This document shows positions 1 to 6,554 of a DNA stretch of 10,751 nucleotides, in pieces; position 1 is the stretch's first letter, and every line of letters begins with the position of its first letter. Made by a program: the position numbers and the translations under genes. Below the pieces are notes generated by a model. It was not told the DNA's origin. It did no database searches and saw nothing but the letters and a program-made list of their open reading frames with translations. Origin of the DNA: JBBRLA01 sp038231615 (GTDB lineage Bacteria > Myxococcota_A > Polyangia > Palsa-1104 > JAEUJZ01); the NCBI GenBank assembly GCA_038231615.1, contig JBBRLA010000263.1, positions 1 through 10,751 on the forward strand, read 5' to 3'.

Positions 1-174
1 ACCGGCTTGGCTTTCTTGGCGACCGGCTTGGCTTTCTTGGCGACCGGCTTGGCTTTCTTGGCGACCGGCTTGGCCTTCTTGGCGACCGGCTTGGCTTTCT
101 TGGCGACGGCAGGCTTGGCCTTCTTGGCGACGGCGGGCTTGGCCTTCTTGGCGGCGGGCTTGGCTTTCTTGGCG
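1..174 (-). repeat. Coding minisatellite, 21/24-bp units (AKKAKPV heptads)
   Basis: Plus-strand units begin accggcttgg. Five 21-bp units lie at 1-105, two 24-bp units at 106-129 and 130-153, and one variant 21-bp unit at 154-174. The array continues past the left edge. Unit lengths are multiples of three, so gain or loss of a unit keeps the frame. Differences between units (ctt/ttt) are mostly synonymous Lys codons. Confidence 0.9.
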
Positions 175-257
175 GCCTTGGCCGGTTTGTTCGCGGTGGA
201 CTTTTTGGCCGCTTTCGCGGTTGTTGCCGGCTTTTTGGCGGTCGTTGTTTTTTTCAT
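1..257 (-). CDS. Histone H1-like Lys/Ala/Pro-repeat DNA-binding protein, C-terminus off the left edge (partial)
   Basis: Read on the minus strand from the ATG at 257, the frame stays open for 85 codons to the window edge. It starts MKKTTTAKKPATTAKAAKK and then settles into heptads and octads of the form AKKAKPV, AKKAKPAV and AKKAKPA. Nearly every residue is Lys, Ala, Pro, Val or Thr. This matches the composition of bacterial histone H1-like proteins and the AlgP-type KPAA tails, which bind DNA through charge and are thought to help compact the nucleoid; binding is inferred, not seen. There is no folded N-terminal domain before the repeats, so this is a tail-only type unless a domain follows beyond the window. 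No clear Shine-Dalgarno sequence precedes the ATG. The plus-strand reading of the same DNA is a hydrophobic LAFLATG repeat and is taken as a shadow. The gene lies 66 bases downstream of the SRPBCC gene on the same strand and could be co-transcribed with it. Confidence 0.8.
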   Translation of the reverse strand, partial: MKKTTTAKKPATTAKAAKKSTANKPAKAAKKAKPAAKKAKPAVAKKAKPAVAKKAKPVAKKAKPVAKKAKPVAKKAKPVAKKAKP

Positions 258-323
258 GTTGAGCGGTAGCCTACGCTTCTTCAAGATCGCAGTCCAGCGC
301 AAGAACGCAGCGGAATGAAAATT

Positions 324-758
324 TTACCGCAAGGCAGCGGACAACCGGTCAAGGGCGCTGGACATCTCCGCGCCAGCCCGCCGCGCGAAGAACGGCAGCC
401 GTGCCGCGACCGTACGCAGCCGTGTCTGCACGCGGGTTCCGGTCCCTTCCTCCGCGAACTGCCACGTCACGTGGAGGCGCAGGCCGGGGACGCCGGTGTG
501 GTACTCGAATCGTCCCGGCACAAGGGTGTCGATGGTGGTGATGCCGACCACCGGAAGGCCCGCCGCCACGTAGAGCCAGCCGTAGCGAGTGCCGGCACCG
601 CCTTCTCCAAATAGACGGCGGTAGCGCCAGTGCTCGGGCCAGAAGGTCTCCATGTTGCGCAGGTCAGTCACGTAGGAAAAGACCTGTGCGAGCGGCGCCT
701 GGATGAACGCCTCGCGGCAGATGTGGTCGGCTTCGTTGAGAGATTGAGTCGTGTTCAT
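324..758 (-). CDS. SRPBCC (START-like) family protein, polyketide cyclase/dehydrase type
   Basis: 144 aa from the ATG at 758. The N-terminal stretch REAFIQAPLAQVFSYVTDLR (residues 15-34), followed by METFWPEH, is the typical first strand and helix of the SRPBCC fold, where a substrate-binding pocket is built from a curved sheet closed by a long C-terminal helix. The tail EMSSALDRLSAALR (131-144) fits that helix. Members bind lipids or polyketides or act as cyclases; no specific ligand can be read from the sequence. No signal peptide, so cytoplasmic. The open frame extends upstream to 1388, but that part is antisense to the DUF2505 gene and is rejected. A perfect TATAAT (minus strand, 766-771) lies 7 bases before the ATG, so the transcript would be almost leaderless if it is used. 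It is divergent from another START-like gene. Confidence 0.75.
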   Translation of the reverse strand: MNTTQSLNEADHICREAFIQAPLAQVFSYVTDLRNMETFWPEHWRYRRLFGEGGAGTRYGWLYVAAGLPVVGITTIDTLVPGRFEYHTGVPGLRLHVTWQFAEEGTGTRVQTRLRTVAARLPFFARRAGAEMSSALDRLSAALR

Positions 759-773
759 GGCCGGGATTATAAA
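744..773 (+). promoter_or_regulatory. Candidate sigma70-type promoter for the DUF2505 gene, overlapping a minus-strand TATAAT
   Basis: TTGAGT (744-749), an 18-base spacer and TATAAA (768-773) on the plus strand give 4/6 and 5/6 matches to the consensus, placing transcription start near 780 and a leader of about 75 bases. The same AT-rich core read on the minus strand gives TATAAT (766-771), but without a good -35 element. The plus promoter overlaps the start codon of the SRPBCC gene, so the two transcripts could compete. Prediction by eye only. Confidence 0.4.
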
Positions 774-854
774 GCGGCTGGCCTTTTCAGCGGGATGGAT
801 TTCTGCCACCGTATCCGCCTCCGGCACGCCGCTGCCGCCACGAGGACAACCGAC

Positions 855-1349
855 ATGGGCAAGTTCAACGTTAGCCACGAGATCCACTGCGACGCAGACA
901 CCTTCTGGAATACCTTCTTCGACAAGACCTTCAACGAACGCCTGTACCTTGAAGCGCTGGGGTTTCCCGACTTCCAGATCCAGGATCAGAAGGAGACCGA
1001 GGGGCAGATCACCCGCCGGGTCACCGGGACCCCCAAGATGAACCTGCCGGGCGTGTTGGCCAAGCTTCTCGGGCCCAACTTCCGCTACACCGAAGAGGGT
1101 ACCTTCGACAAGGCGCAGAAGACCTGGCGCTGGAAGATGACCCCCAGCGTCCTGGCCGAGAAGCTGCGCCAGGAGGGCACCCTGCGGGTCGAACCCGCAG
1201 GCGAGGGCAAGGTCCGCCGGGTCGCCGAGATGATCATCGAGGCGAAGATCTTCGGGGTCGGCGGCCTGCTGGAAAGCACCGCCGAAAAGCAGCTCCGCGC
1301 GGGCTGGGATGACAGCGCCGTGTTCATGAACAAGTACCTCGCCAAGTAG
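855..1349 (+). CDS. DUF2505 family protein (START-like fold)
   Basis: 164 aa from the ATG at 855, with a GAGG Shine-Dalgarno 9 bases upstream (842-845). The sequence opens MGKFNVSHEIHCDADTFW and contains YLEALGFPDFQ, a central TGTPKMNLPGVLAKLLG segment (57-73) and a C-terminal GLLESTAEKQLRAGWD stretch. This is the layout of the DUF2505 family, about 160 aa long and predicted to adopt the START/SRPBCC helix-grip fold; the function of the family is unknown. No signal peptide or membrane segment, so cytoplasmic. The frame extends upstream to 630, but that overlaps the divergent SRPBCC gene and lacks family similarity, so 855 is preferred. The pairing with another helix-grip protein suggests two related ligand-binding proteins under shared control, which is inference. 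Confidence 0.82.
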   Translation: MGKFNVSHEIHCDADTFWNTFFDKTFNERLYLEALGFPDFQIQDQKETEGQITRRVTGTPKMNLPGVLAKLLGPNFRYTEEGTFDKAQKTWRWKMTPSVLAEKLRQEGTLRVEPAGEGKVRRVAEMIIEAKIFGVGGLLESTAEKQLRAGWDDSAVFMNKYLAK

Positions 1350-1351
1350 CT

Positions 1352-1372
1352 CGCCCGCCGGCGCAAGTTTTT
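1352..1372 (+). terminator. Weak intrinsic terminator-like element after the DUF2505 gene
   Basis: A small GC hairpin (CGCC 1352-1355, loop, GGCG 1360-1363) is followed by five T at 1368-1372, just past the stop codon at 1349. The stem is only 4 bp and four bases separate it from the T run, so this is tentative. Confidence 0.3.
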
Positions 1373-1453
1373 CCGCCCTCATCCTCATTTTCCCCTATAT
1401 GTAGCTGCTGATCCACGTCCCAATGGGTGAGAACATGCTCAGGCGGCCCGGGT

Positions 1454-1477
1454 GCTTGCGGTGCGGTCTGCGCAAGC
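1454..1477. repeat. 7-bp inverted repeat in the convergent gap
   Basis: GCTTGCG (1454-1460) and CGCAAGC (1471-1477) form a perfect 7-bp stem with a 10-base loop. No T run follows on either strand. It lies in the 215-base gap (1350-1564) between the convergent DUF2505 and TPR genes, which contains no convincing gene. Confidence 0.4.
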
Positions 1478-1529
1478 GGCTTGTGCGGCAGCGGGAGGCG
1501 TTTCTTTCGCGGGTCAAGGACCAGGTACC

Positions 1530-1549
1530 CCGACGCCCAAGGGCGCCGG
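1530..1549 (-). terminator. Hairpin 15 bases past the TPR gene stop, possible 3' end
   Basis: On the minus strand CCGGCGCC, loop CTTG, GGCGTCGG form an 8-bp stem including one G-T wobble. It sits directly downstream of the TPR gene stop. No U tract follows, so it could stabilise the 3' end or assist Rho-dependent termination rather than act as a full intrinsic terminator. Confidence 0.35.
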
Positions 1550-1564
1550 ACGGGAGAGGGGTCG

Positions 1565-2329
1565 TCAGTTCGACATCATGCCGCGGCGGATGGCGCCGCG
1601 TCCGTAGGCCTGCGGGGGCGGGGTGTAGCCGGGACGGCGACCACCCGGGGGCGCCGCCCCGGCGCCGGGGGGAGTATCCAGGTGCAGCGCCAGCCACTCG
1701 GCGCTGTAGCCCTGCATCTTCAGCTTCTTGCCGTTCTGCAGCGCCAGTTGCTGCGTCTTCAGGCGCTCGTCCCCGGGCAGCACCGTCCTGCCGCGGCCGA
1801 GGATCTCCAGCGCCTTGTCGGTCAGCCCGCGCTTCCATTGACACCACGCGAAGGCCGCCCACAAAAGGGCCTCCTTCTTGTTGCGCGAGACGGTCTTCTC
1901 AAAGACCTTCTCCATCTCGTCATAGCGCTTCTTCTTGTAATGTCCGGCGGCGAGCATGGCAAAGGGCTGCCAGAACCACGGGTGGGCCTTCTCCAGGTCG
2001 GGTCGGGCGCCCTCGAAGTCCCGCAGGTAGGCGTACTTGAGCATGCCGATCTGCCCCTCGGTGGCCGCCCCCAGAAGCGGCTGCCATCGATAGAACGGCC
2101 GGATCGTCTCCAGGGATTGGATGGCCTTTTCGAATCGCTGCCCCTTGATGTGGCCTTCGATGTCCTTGGATGCCGCCTCGACCTTCTTGCGCACCCGCCG
2201 GCCCAGGAGGATGTAGACCCCCACCCCCGCGATGGGCGCCAGCAAGATGGCGGACCACTTGTCGAAGAGGGAGAAGGCCCCCGCGAACGTGAGGGCCGCG
2301 ACGACCAGACTGAGGATGACGCTGTACAT
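1565..2329 (-). CDS. Membrane-anchored TPR-like protein
   Basis: 254 aa from the ATG at 2329. Two hydrophobic segments at about 3-21 and 25-43 form an N-terminal hairpin ending in the basic RRVRKK (44-49), which by the positive-inside rule leaves the rest in the cytoplasm. Residues 50-200 are amphipathic helices with TPR-like spacing; the clearest pair is AAGHYKKKRYDEMEKVFEKT followed by AAFAWCQWKRGLTDKALEIL (about 127-177). The last 35 residues are rich in Gly, Pro and Arg and probably disordered. TPR regions usually bind partner proteins; no enzymatic motif is visible. No strong Shine-Dalgarno precedes the start. The gene diverges from the Cys-rich gene with only 35 bases between the starts, so any promoters must overlap coding sequence. 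The fold call is moderate and function unknown. Confidence 0.75.
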   Translation of the reverse strand: MYSVILSLVVAALTFAGAFSLFDKWSAILLAPIAGVGVYILLGRRVRKKVEAASKDIEGHIKGQRFEKAIQSLETIRPFYRWQPLLGAATEGQIGMLKYAYLRDFEGARPDLEKAHPWFWQPFAMLAAGHYKKKRYDEMEKVFEKTVSRNKKEALLWAAFAWCQWKRGLTDKALEILGRGRTVLPGDERLKTQQLALQNGKKLKMQGYSAEWLALHLDTPPGAGAAPPGGRRPGYTPPPQAYGRGAIRRGMMSN

Positions 2330-2364
2330 TCGCTACAGTTTGCCACAGCCTGCCGCCGCGTCCA

Positions 2365-2739
2365 GTGCAGAGCGCCGATGATCGATCGAAATCACGTCGC
2401 CGTGTTAGTATCCGTACTGAAAGGCAGGCTCACATCACCAGGCGAGAGCGGCGGTTGCTGGGGGTTCTGGGGATCGTCATCGCGGCCCTTTGGGGCGGTC
2501 TTGTGTGGATCTGGATCTTCGGCGCGCAGATGGGCGCCCCGTGCGCCGATTCCTACAGCTGCCACGGCTTTCTCTTGGGCGGGGCCGAGTGTGTCGACGT
2601 CGAGGGTGGAGCATACTGCACGGTGTACTGCAAGTCCGACCAGAAGTGCCCGCGGGGCTGGCGCTGTCTTGCCGCCAACCCGACGGTGCTGACCGTGAAG
2701 ACCCAGCTCCTTGACAAGGTCTGCGTCAAGGAGCCGTAG
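2365..2739 (+). CDS. Small single-pass membrane protein with eight-cysteine extracytoplasmic domain
   Basis: 124 aa from a GTG at 2365. The N-terminal 30 residues are strongly basic (SKSRRR, TRRERR), followed by a transmembrane segment at about 31-52, giving an N-in signal-anchor topology. Outside, cysteines lie at 60, 66, 76, 85, 89, 95, 101 and 120. The core YCTVYCKSDQKCPRGWRC (84-101) resembles the short disulfide-rich repeats common in exported myxobacterial proteins, so four disulfides are likely. Function unknown. The start is uncertain: no ATG is available, and the next candidate is a TTG near 2455 that would remove the basic region. GTG is kept because the basic stretch fits the anchor topology. 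The stop lies 14 bases inside the 3' end of the convergent minus-strand gene. Confidence 0.7.
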   Translation: MQSADDRSKSRRRVSIRTERQAHITRRERRLLGVLGIVIAALWGGLVWIWIFGAQMGAPCADSYSCHGFLLGGAECVDVEGGAYCTVYCKSDQKCPRGWRCLAANPTVLTVKTQLLDKVCVKEP

Positions 2740-3352
2740 CGCGGGGCCGCTCTGCGAGCCCCTGGCCGACGTCGCATCTCCTTCGCCTGTCCGCCTCCAC
2801 CACGATTGGCGCCCGCCGCCACTGCCAGCGTCCGGCCTTTCGCGGGGCCAGGGCGGCGGCTTCCTCGCAGGGCGGCGGCGGGGTCCTGCCGATCGCGAAG
2901 ATCAATTCCCACCGGTCCGGGTCGGGCAGCAAATCCGAGACTGCCCCCCGCAGGCCGAAGACCCCGTCCGGCAGGCGCTCAAGGGGCAGCGCCCAGGCCG
3001 ACGCCGATGAACGGCGCTCTGCCTCGCTGCGCGCCATCGACGTCCCTGGGCCGGCGCGGCGGACGCAGACTTGCGCGTTGACCGTCCCCGAAACCGGCTC
3101 CTCCGGCCGCAGCGCGATCTCCAAAACCGAGGTCGGCGAGAGCGGGCGCGCCGTAGCGTCCTCCAGTTGCTCGCCGCAAAGAGAGCCCGGCTCGCTGACC
3201 CGGACCCTCAGGGCATAGGCCGGCAGCGGGGCCAGGTGGTCCATCGCCGTCGGCCCCAGCACCCCACCCGAGATCACCACGGCCAGCAGCACCAGCCCCG
3301 CGGCGGTGTGACGAGATCCCGGGTGTGGCGTCATCGCGTCCCGATCGCTCAT
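2726..3352 (-). CDS. Single-pass membrane protein, last gene of the CHAT-sigma operon
   Basis: 208 aa from the ATG at 3352. The start is set by an ATGA overlap: the ATG (3352-3350) shares bases with the CHAT gene's TGA (3351-3349), a classic sign of translational coupling and probable fixed stoichiometry. An upstream in-frame ATG at 3379 is possible but lies deeper in the CHAT gene. A transmembrane segment spans about 17-35; the rest should be periplasmic and has four cysteines (59, 96, 162, 193). Residues 78-91 (LEIALRPEEPVSGT and V) and 148-156 (WELIFAIGR) match segments of the membrane protein encoded next to the sigma factor, suggesting a shared domain. No known family recognised. A role as substrate, inhibitor or sensor partner of the CHAT protease is inferred from coupling only. 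Confidence 0.72.
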   Translation of the reverse strand: MSDRDAMTPHPGSRHTAAGLVLLAVVISGGVLGPTAMDHLAPLPAYALRVRVSEPGSLCGEQLEDATARPLSPTSVLEIALRPEEPVSGTVNAQVCVRRAGPGTSMARSEAERRSSASAWALPLERLPDGVFGLRGAVSDLLPDPDRWELIFAIGRTPPPPCEEAAALAPRKAGRWQWRRAPIVVEADRRRRCDVGQGLAERPRATAP

Positions 3353-6117
3353 CGGATGAAGAGGCGAAAGGCCGCCCATTCCTCGCCGTGCTGCCGCAGT
3401 TCCTCCTGCGCCAGCCGGAAGGCCCGCACCGGGTCGCCGGTGTGGAACTCGTGCCGGTACAGTGCCAGCGCCAGATCCACCGCCGCCCGCTCCGACGTCG
3501 GCCGCGCTGTGGCCACCACGGCAGTGCTGCCGCGGTACAGGAACGCCTGCGCCAGGCCGCTCTCGGTGGTAATGTCCTTTCGTGAGCCCGCGGTCTCGCA
3601 GCCGAGCAGCGTCACCCGGTCCGGCACCCGGGGCAGAAGCAGCACATCGCCTGCGTGCAGCGCCGTCTTGTCCGAAAGATGAAGCGCGCTCAGCCAGCCG
3701 GCGAAGTGAGCGTGACCAATATAGACGAAGACATCCGCCTGGCCCACCTGCTCACGCACGGCGGTCGAGGCGACGCGGCTGCGACGCCGATGCTGTAGCA
3801 GCGCGCCCAGCTCGGAGAAGGGCCACACCGCCGACGTGCCGGTCCGCCCCTCTCCCAGGCGCAGGTCCACCTTTCCCCCGTGCTCCAGCAGCCGCGCCAC
3901 CTCCGGGCACGCCCCGGCGGTATACGGCAGGTTGCCCTCCGGGTTGCACAGGACAAAGGCCCGCGCGCCGAAGATTGCCGGCACCTTCCCCCCCGCAAGG
4001 CTGGCCCCATCCAGCACCCGCACCACCATCAGCCCCGAAAGCGGCGGCCCCTGCGTCCCGGGCCAGGCCTCGAAATCGATGGCGATGAGCTCCCCTTCGG
4101 AGAGCACCCGCAGGGTGTGCGCCCGCGACAGCTTGCCCGAGAACTCCGCCAGCAGCTCCTTGGACAGGGTGGGGACCATCGCCGGCTGCACCCCCTGATC
4201 GTCCTGTGCCAGGCAGGCCCACCCGGCGGGCAGCGGATGGCACGCCACAAGGACCGTCCCCGGGGGCGGCCGCGCGGCGGGCCAGAGCGGGTCCTCCGCC
4301 AGCCGCAGCCGTTCGAGCACCCTGCCGAGTTGCTGCCTCAGCTTCTCCACGAGCTGCGGCCTGCGCACCTGCGTTTCGGTCCCGATCCGTCCGGGCACCC
4401 AGTCCTCGTCCGGCAACTCGTCCAGCTCTTTTAGCAGGCCGCTGTAGGCCGCGATCTCCCGGGTCACCTGGCCCCGTTCCGCTTCGCTCAGGCGTGAAAG
4501 GCCGCTGGTCAGCCGCAGGCTCAGCGACTTCCGTGCATACAGATGGCGCACCAGCAGCAGCGCCTCCGCCGCGCGCCCCCGGTCGAGCAGGGCGGCCAGG
4601 TAGGCGCGGCTCGCCTGCTCGTGCGACGCCAGGAAAGTGGACCAGTCATCGACCATCGACACCACCGTGCTGCGCTGGTCCAGAAGCTCCTCGCCACGGC
4701 GGAAGGCGGCCAGCGCCTCGTCTTCTTTGCCATGCCCCAGCAGCAAGAGCGCCTGCGCCTGCCCATAGGTCGCTCGCCACTGCGCCGCGGGCGAGATCCC
4801 CCGGGCCCGGGTCGCCAGCTTCCGGTACGCCTTCAGCGCATCGTCGAACGCCCCGGTAGCCAGGGCCACTTGGCCGTCCAGGTCCAGCCATTCCATTTCC
4901 CGATCCACCGAGGTCTTCTCCCCCAGGTCCCGCTGTACCGACCGCGCCTGCGCCAGATGCCCCCGGGCCGCGTCCAGGTCCTTGCGCTGCATTGCAGCAT
5001 AGGCCAACCAGGTCTTGATGTTGACCTCGGCCCGCGGGTTTTTGCAGCGTGGCGATTCGGAGAACTCCTGGGCCTGATGCAGGGTGTCCATCGGGTCCCC
5101 TGTGGCGGCCGGGCCGATCACATCGATGGCCCGAAGCTGGATCTCGGCCAGCGTCAAGAGCTGCTCCATCCGCGCGCACCCCAGCCCACCCGTGGGAGAA
5201 TTGAGCAGCGATGAAAACACCGCCAGCGCCTCGCGCGGCTTTCCGAGTTGCTCCAGGCTCACGGCCTCCAGGCTGCGGATGTCTCCGAGCAGCACGAAAT
5301 ACGAGGTCCTCACAGCCCGATCGCCGGCCCGATGGAAGCGTTCCACCGCCGAGCGCAGGTCGCCCATCTCCAGATCGATCAGGCCCTCGAAGTAGTCCGC
5401 CTGCGACCGCTGGTCCGGGTCGTGCTCGAATGCATCCCGGTGCGCCGCCAGCACCTGCCGCGCCTCGGCGTAGCGCCGCTGGTGGTGGGCCAGGATGAAG
5501 GACAGCGTCGCTGCGTGGCTCGCCCGCTGGATGATGTGTCCGACGCGGCGATCCGCGTCCAGTGCCTCCTTCATGTGCCCGATGGCCCGGTCGCTCTGGT
5601 CCTGCCGACGCTCCAGCTTGGCCAGATCCGCCAGCATCCGCGCCCGCGCATCAGGCGCTCGCTCGCGGGACAGCCCCTCTTCCAGGGCGGCGGCGGCCTC
5701 CCGCAGCTTCCCCGCCCCGACCTTCGCCCGCGCATCTTTGATCGCGGGGATCGCCGGGGCCTCTCGCAGGGTGTAGGCCCCCGAGGACGTCGCCCCCGCC
5801 TCCACCCGCAGCGAGGTCACCCCCGCCGGTACTGCCAGAAGGAGCAGACGCTCTCCCCCTGTGCCGCGGACGTCCCGCAGCAGGACTCGATCTCCGGCGC
5901 ACACCGCGACCGGACCCGCGGGCACATCGGCGCAAAGCAAGCGCAGCATGCGATCCGCGGGCAGCTCGCAGACGCGAGGACTGATCTCCTCGGTGCACCC
6001 GAGAAGCTGCACCTCCAGCCTGGCGCGGGTGCAGCCCCACAAGGACCCGATCGCCAGCAGCAGCAAGAGCGGTCCCGGTTGTCTTGGACGGATGATCATC
6101 GAATCCTCTATCGACAC
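3349..6117 (-). CDS. CHAT-domain cysteine protease lipoprotein with TPR-like region
   Basis: 922 aa from the GTG at 6117, which has GAGG 7 bases upstream. An ATG at 6099 with its own AGAGG is equally good and gives a shorter signal n-region (MIIRPRQPGP). Residues 17-29 (LLLLLAIGSLWGC) form a type II signal peptide with lipidation at Cys29, although Trp at -2 is unusual. Residues 30-120 form a Cys-containing N-terminal domain. Residues 125-530 are helical with TPR-like repeats, for example GKLREAAAALEEGL (136-149), GDLRSAVERFHRAG (252-265) and GAFDDALKAYRKLA (422-435). CHAT domain at about 615-922: catalytic His802 in YIGHAHF (799-805) and Cys840 in LLGCETAG (837-844), both intact; Ala replaces the Gly usual after the His. 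CHAT enzymes are caspase/separase-clan proteases controlled by their TPR part. If the lipid signal is real, the protease acts in the envelope. It lies 29 bases after the GGGN-repeat gene and overlaps the next gene. Confidence 0.9.
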   Translation of the reverse strand: MSIEDSMIIRPRQPGPLLLLLAIGSLWGCTRARLEVQLLGCTEEISPRVCELPADRMLRLLCADVPAGPVAVCAGDRVLLRDVRGTGGERLLLLAVPAGVTSLRVEAGATSSGAYTLREAPAIPAIKDARAKVGAGKLREAAAALEEGLSRERAPDARARMLADLAKLERRQDQSDRAIGHMKEALDADRRVGHIIQRASHAATLSFILAHHQRRYAEARQVLAAHRDAFEHDPDQRSQADYFEGLIDLEMGDLRSAVERFHRAGDRAVRTSYFVLLGDIRSLEAVSLEQLGKPREALAVFSSLLNSPTGGLGCARMEQLLTLAEIQLRAIDVIGPAATGDPMDTLHQAQEFSESPRCKNPRAEVNIKTWLAYAAMQRKDLDAARGHLAQARSVQRDLGEKTSVDREMEWLDLDGQVALATGAFDDALKAYRKLATRARGISPAAQWRATYGQAQALLLLGHGKEDEALAAFRRGEELLDQRSTVVSMVDDWSTFLASHEQASRAYLAALLDRGRAAEALLLVRHLYARKSLSLRLTSGLSRLSEAERGQVTREIAAYSGLLKELDELPDEDWVPGRIGTETQVRRPQLVEKLRQQLGRVLERLRLAEDPLWPAARPPPGTVLVACHPLPAGWACLAQDDQGVQPAMVPTLSKELLAEFSGKLSRAHTLRVLSEGELIAIDFEAWPGTQGPPLSGLMVVRVLDGASLAGGKVPAIFGARAFVLCNPEGNLPYTAGACPEVARLLEHGGKVDLRLGEGRTGTSAVWPFSELGALLQHRRRSRVASTAVREQVGQADVFVYIGHAHFAGWLSALHLSDKTALHAGDVLLLPRVPDRVTLLGCETAGSRKDITTESGLAQAFLYRGSTAVVATARPTSERAAVDLALALYRHEFHTGDPVRAFRLAQEELRQHGEEWAAFRLFIR

Positions 6118-6146
6118 CTGGAACCCTCGCTCGATCGCCGATCAGG

Positions 6147-6428
6147 CTAGGTCATCTGGACGATCAAATTGCCGCCCCCGTGGTCTCCCATATTGCCGCC
6201 CCCTGGGTCTCCCAAATTGCCGCCCCCGTGGTCTCCTATGACCACGACCTGGCCGTCGGCGTGGAGACCCGTTGTCGACATGGAGTCGGGCTCCGATACA
6301 GGGACGATCTTCGACGTCGAGGCGCGGTCCGGCGCGAGGATCGTGTTCGTCGGGGCGTCGTGGGTTGCCGTGGCGGTCGATTTGTGGCTGGTGTCGGGCT
6401 TGATCTTGGAAACCGGCGTCTGGCTCAT
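6147..6428 (-). CDS. 93-aa low-complexity protein with three C-terminal GD(H/P)GGGN repeats
   Basis: The start at ATG 6428 is supported by AAGGTGG 5 bases upstream; an in-frame ATG at 6461 has no such site. Residues 1-60 are rich in Ser, Thr, Asp, Ala and Pro and probably disordered. VVVIGDHGGGNL (61-72) leads into three octads: GDHGGGNL (65-72), GDPGGGNM (73-80) and GDHGGGNL (81-88), ending IVQMT. No signal peptide, membrane segment or cysteine. I do not recognise a family. It sits between the anti-sigma-like gene and the CHAT gene on the same strand, so a role in the same system is likely: candidate protease substrate, adaptor or structural peptide, all inference. The Gly/Asn-rich octads might form a beta or polyglycine-type structure or a flexible cleavage site. 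Confidence 0.68.
   Translation of the reverse strand: MSQTPVSKIKPDTSHKSTATATHDAPTNTILAPDRASTSKIVPVSEPDSMSTTGLHADGQVVVIGDHGGGNLGDPGGGNMGDHGGGNLIVQMT
6168..6239. repeat. Three 24-bp tandem repeats encoding the GD(H/P)GGGN octads
   Basis: Units lie at 6168-6191, 6192-6215 and 6216-6239 on the plus strand, each starting attgccgccccc. Copies 1 and 3 differ at two positions near the 3' end; copy 2 differs in the centre (ctgg instead of cgtgg), changing His to Pro. The unit length is a multiple of three. Confidence 0.9.
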
Positions 6429-6454
6429 CTTTTCCACCTTGTGATCGAGGCCAC

Positions 6455-6467
6455 CACACAATGTGTG
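6455..6467. promoter_or_regulatory. Perfect 13-bp palindrome (CACACA-A-TGTGTG), candidate operator
   Basis: Two perfect 6-bp arms (6455-6460 and 6462-6467) flank one central base, 26 bases upstream of the preferred start of the GGGN-repeat gene. The position suits an operator or a short RNA hairpin. The 126-base gap around it (6429-6554), large for an operon, also contains a CCTGA/TCAGG inverted repeat and an A/T-rich GAAAAA...TTTTTC hairpin just past the previous stop, but no promoter I can defend. Confidence 0.35.
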
Positions 6468-6554
6468 CAGCTTGTTTCTGGTACGATGTCGGACCAGCGA
6501 TCATGACCTGAAAAAGTGAATTTTTTCGAGAGCCTGACATTCGTTCAGGGCCAG

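Noticed and set aside
7..318. Plus-strand hydrophobic LAFLATG repeat protein
   Set aside because: It is the reverse reading of the Lys/Ala-rich H1-like repeats, a known artefact of such DNA; the minus frame has a clean start and family-like composition.
321..352. Promoter for the H1-like gene (TTGACC and TAAAAT on the minus strand)
   Set aside because: The boxes match well but the spacer is 20 bases, too long for a normal sigma70 promoter, and it would overlap the SRPBCC stop codon.
759..1388. Upstream extension of the SRPBCC frame to give a 354-aa protein
   Set aside because: The added part is antisense to the DUF2505 gene and shows no family features; similarity starts at the ATG at 758.
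2406..2418. TAGTAT -10-like element with a short AGTA/TACT inverted repeat, suggesting a start downstream of 2365
   Set aside because: No -35 element at a suitable distance and only a TTG start further on; not enough to move the start codon.
1427..2692. 421-codon plus-strand open frame
   Set aside because: It lies antisense to the TPR gene and across the Cys-rich gene in another frame, has no domain, and is typical of GC-rich shadow frames.
5248..6150. 300-codon plus-strand open frame opposite the CHAT gene
   Set aside because: Fully antisense to a gene with signal peptide, TPR-like repeats and catalytic motifs; no features of its own.
6168..6239. CRISPR-like direct repeats
   Set aside because: The units are contiguous without spacers and encode an in-frame octad repeat; no cas genes are present, and the other two repeat arrays are likewise spacerless and coding.
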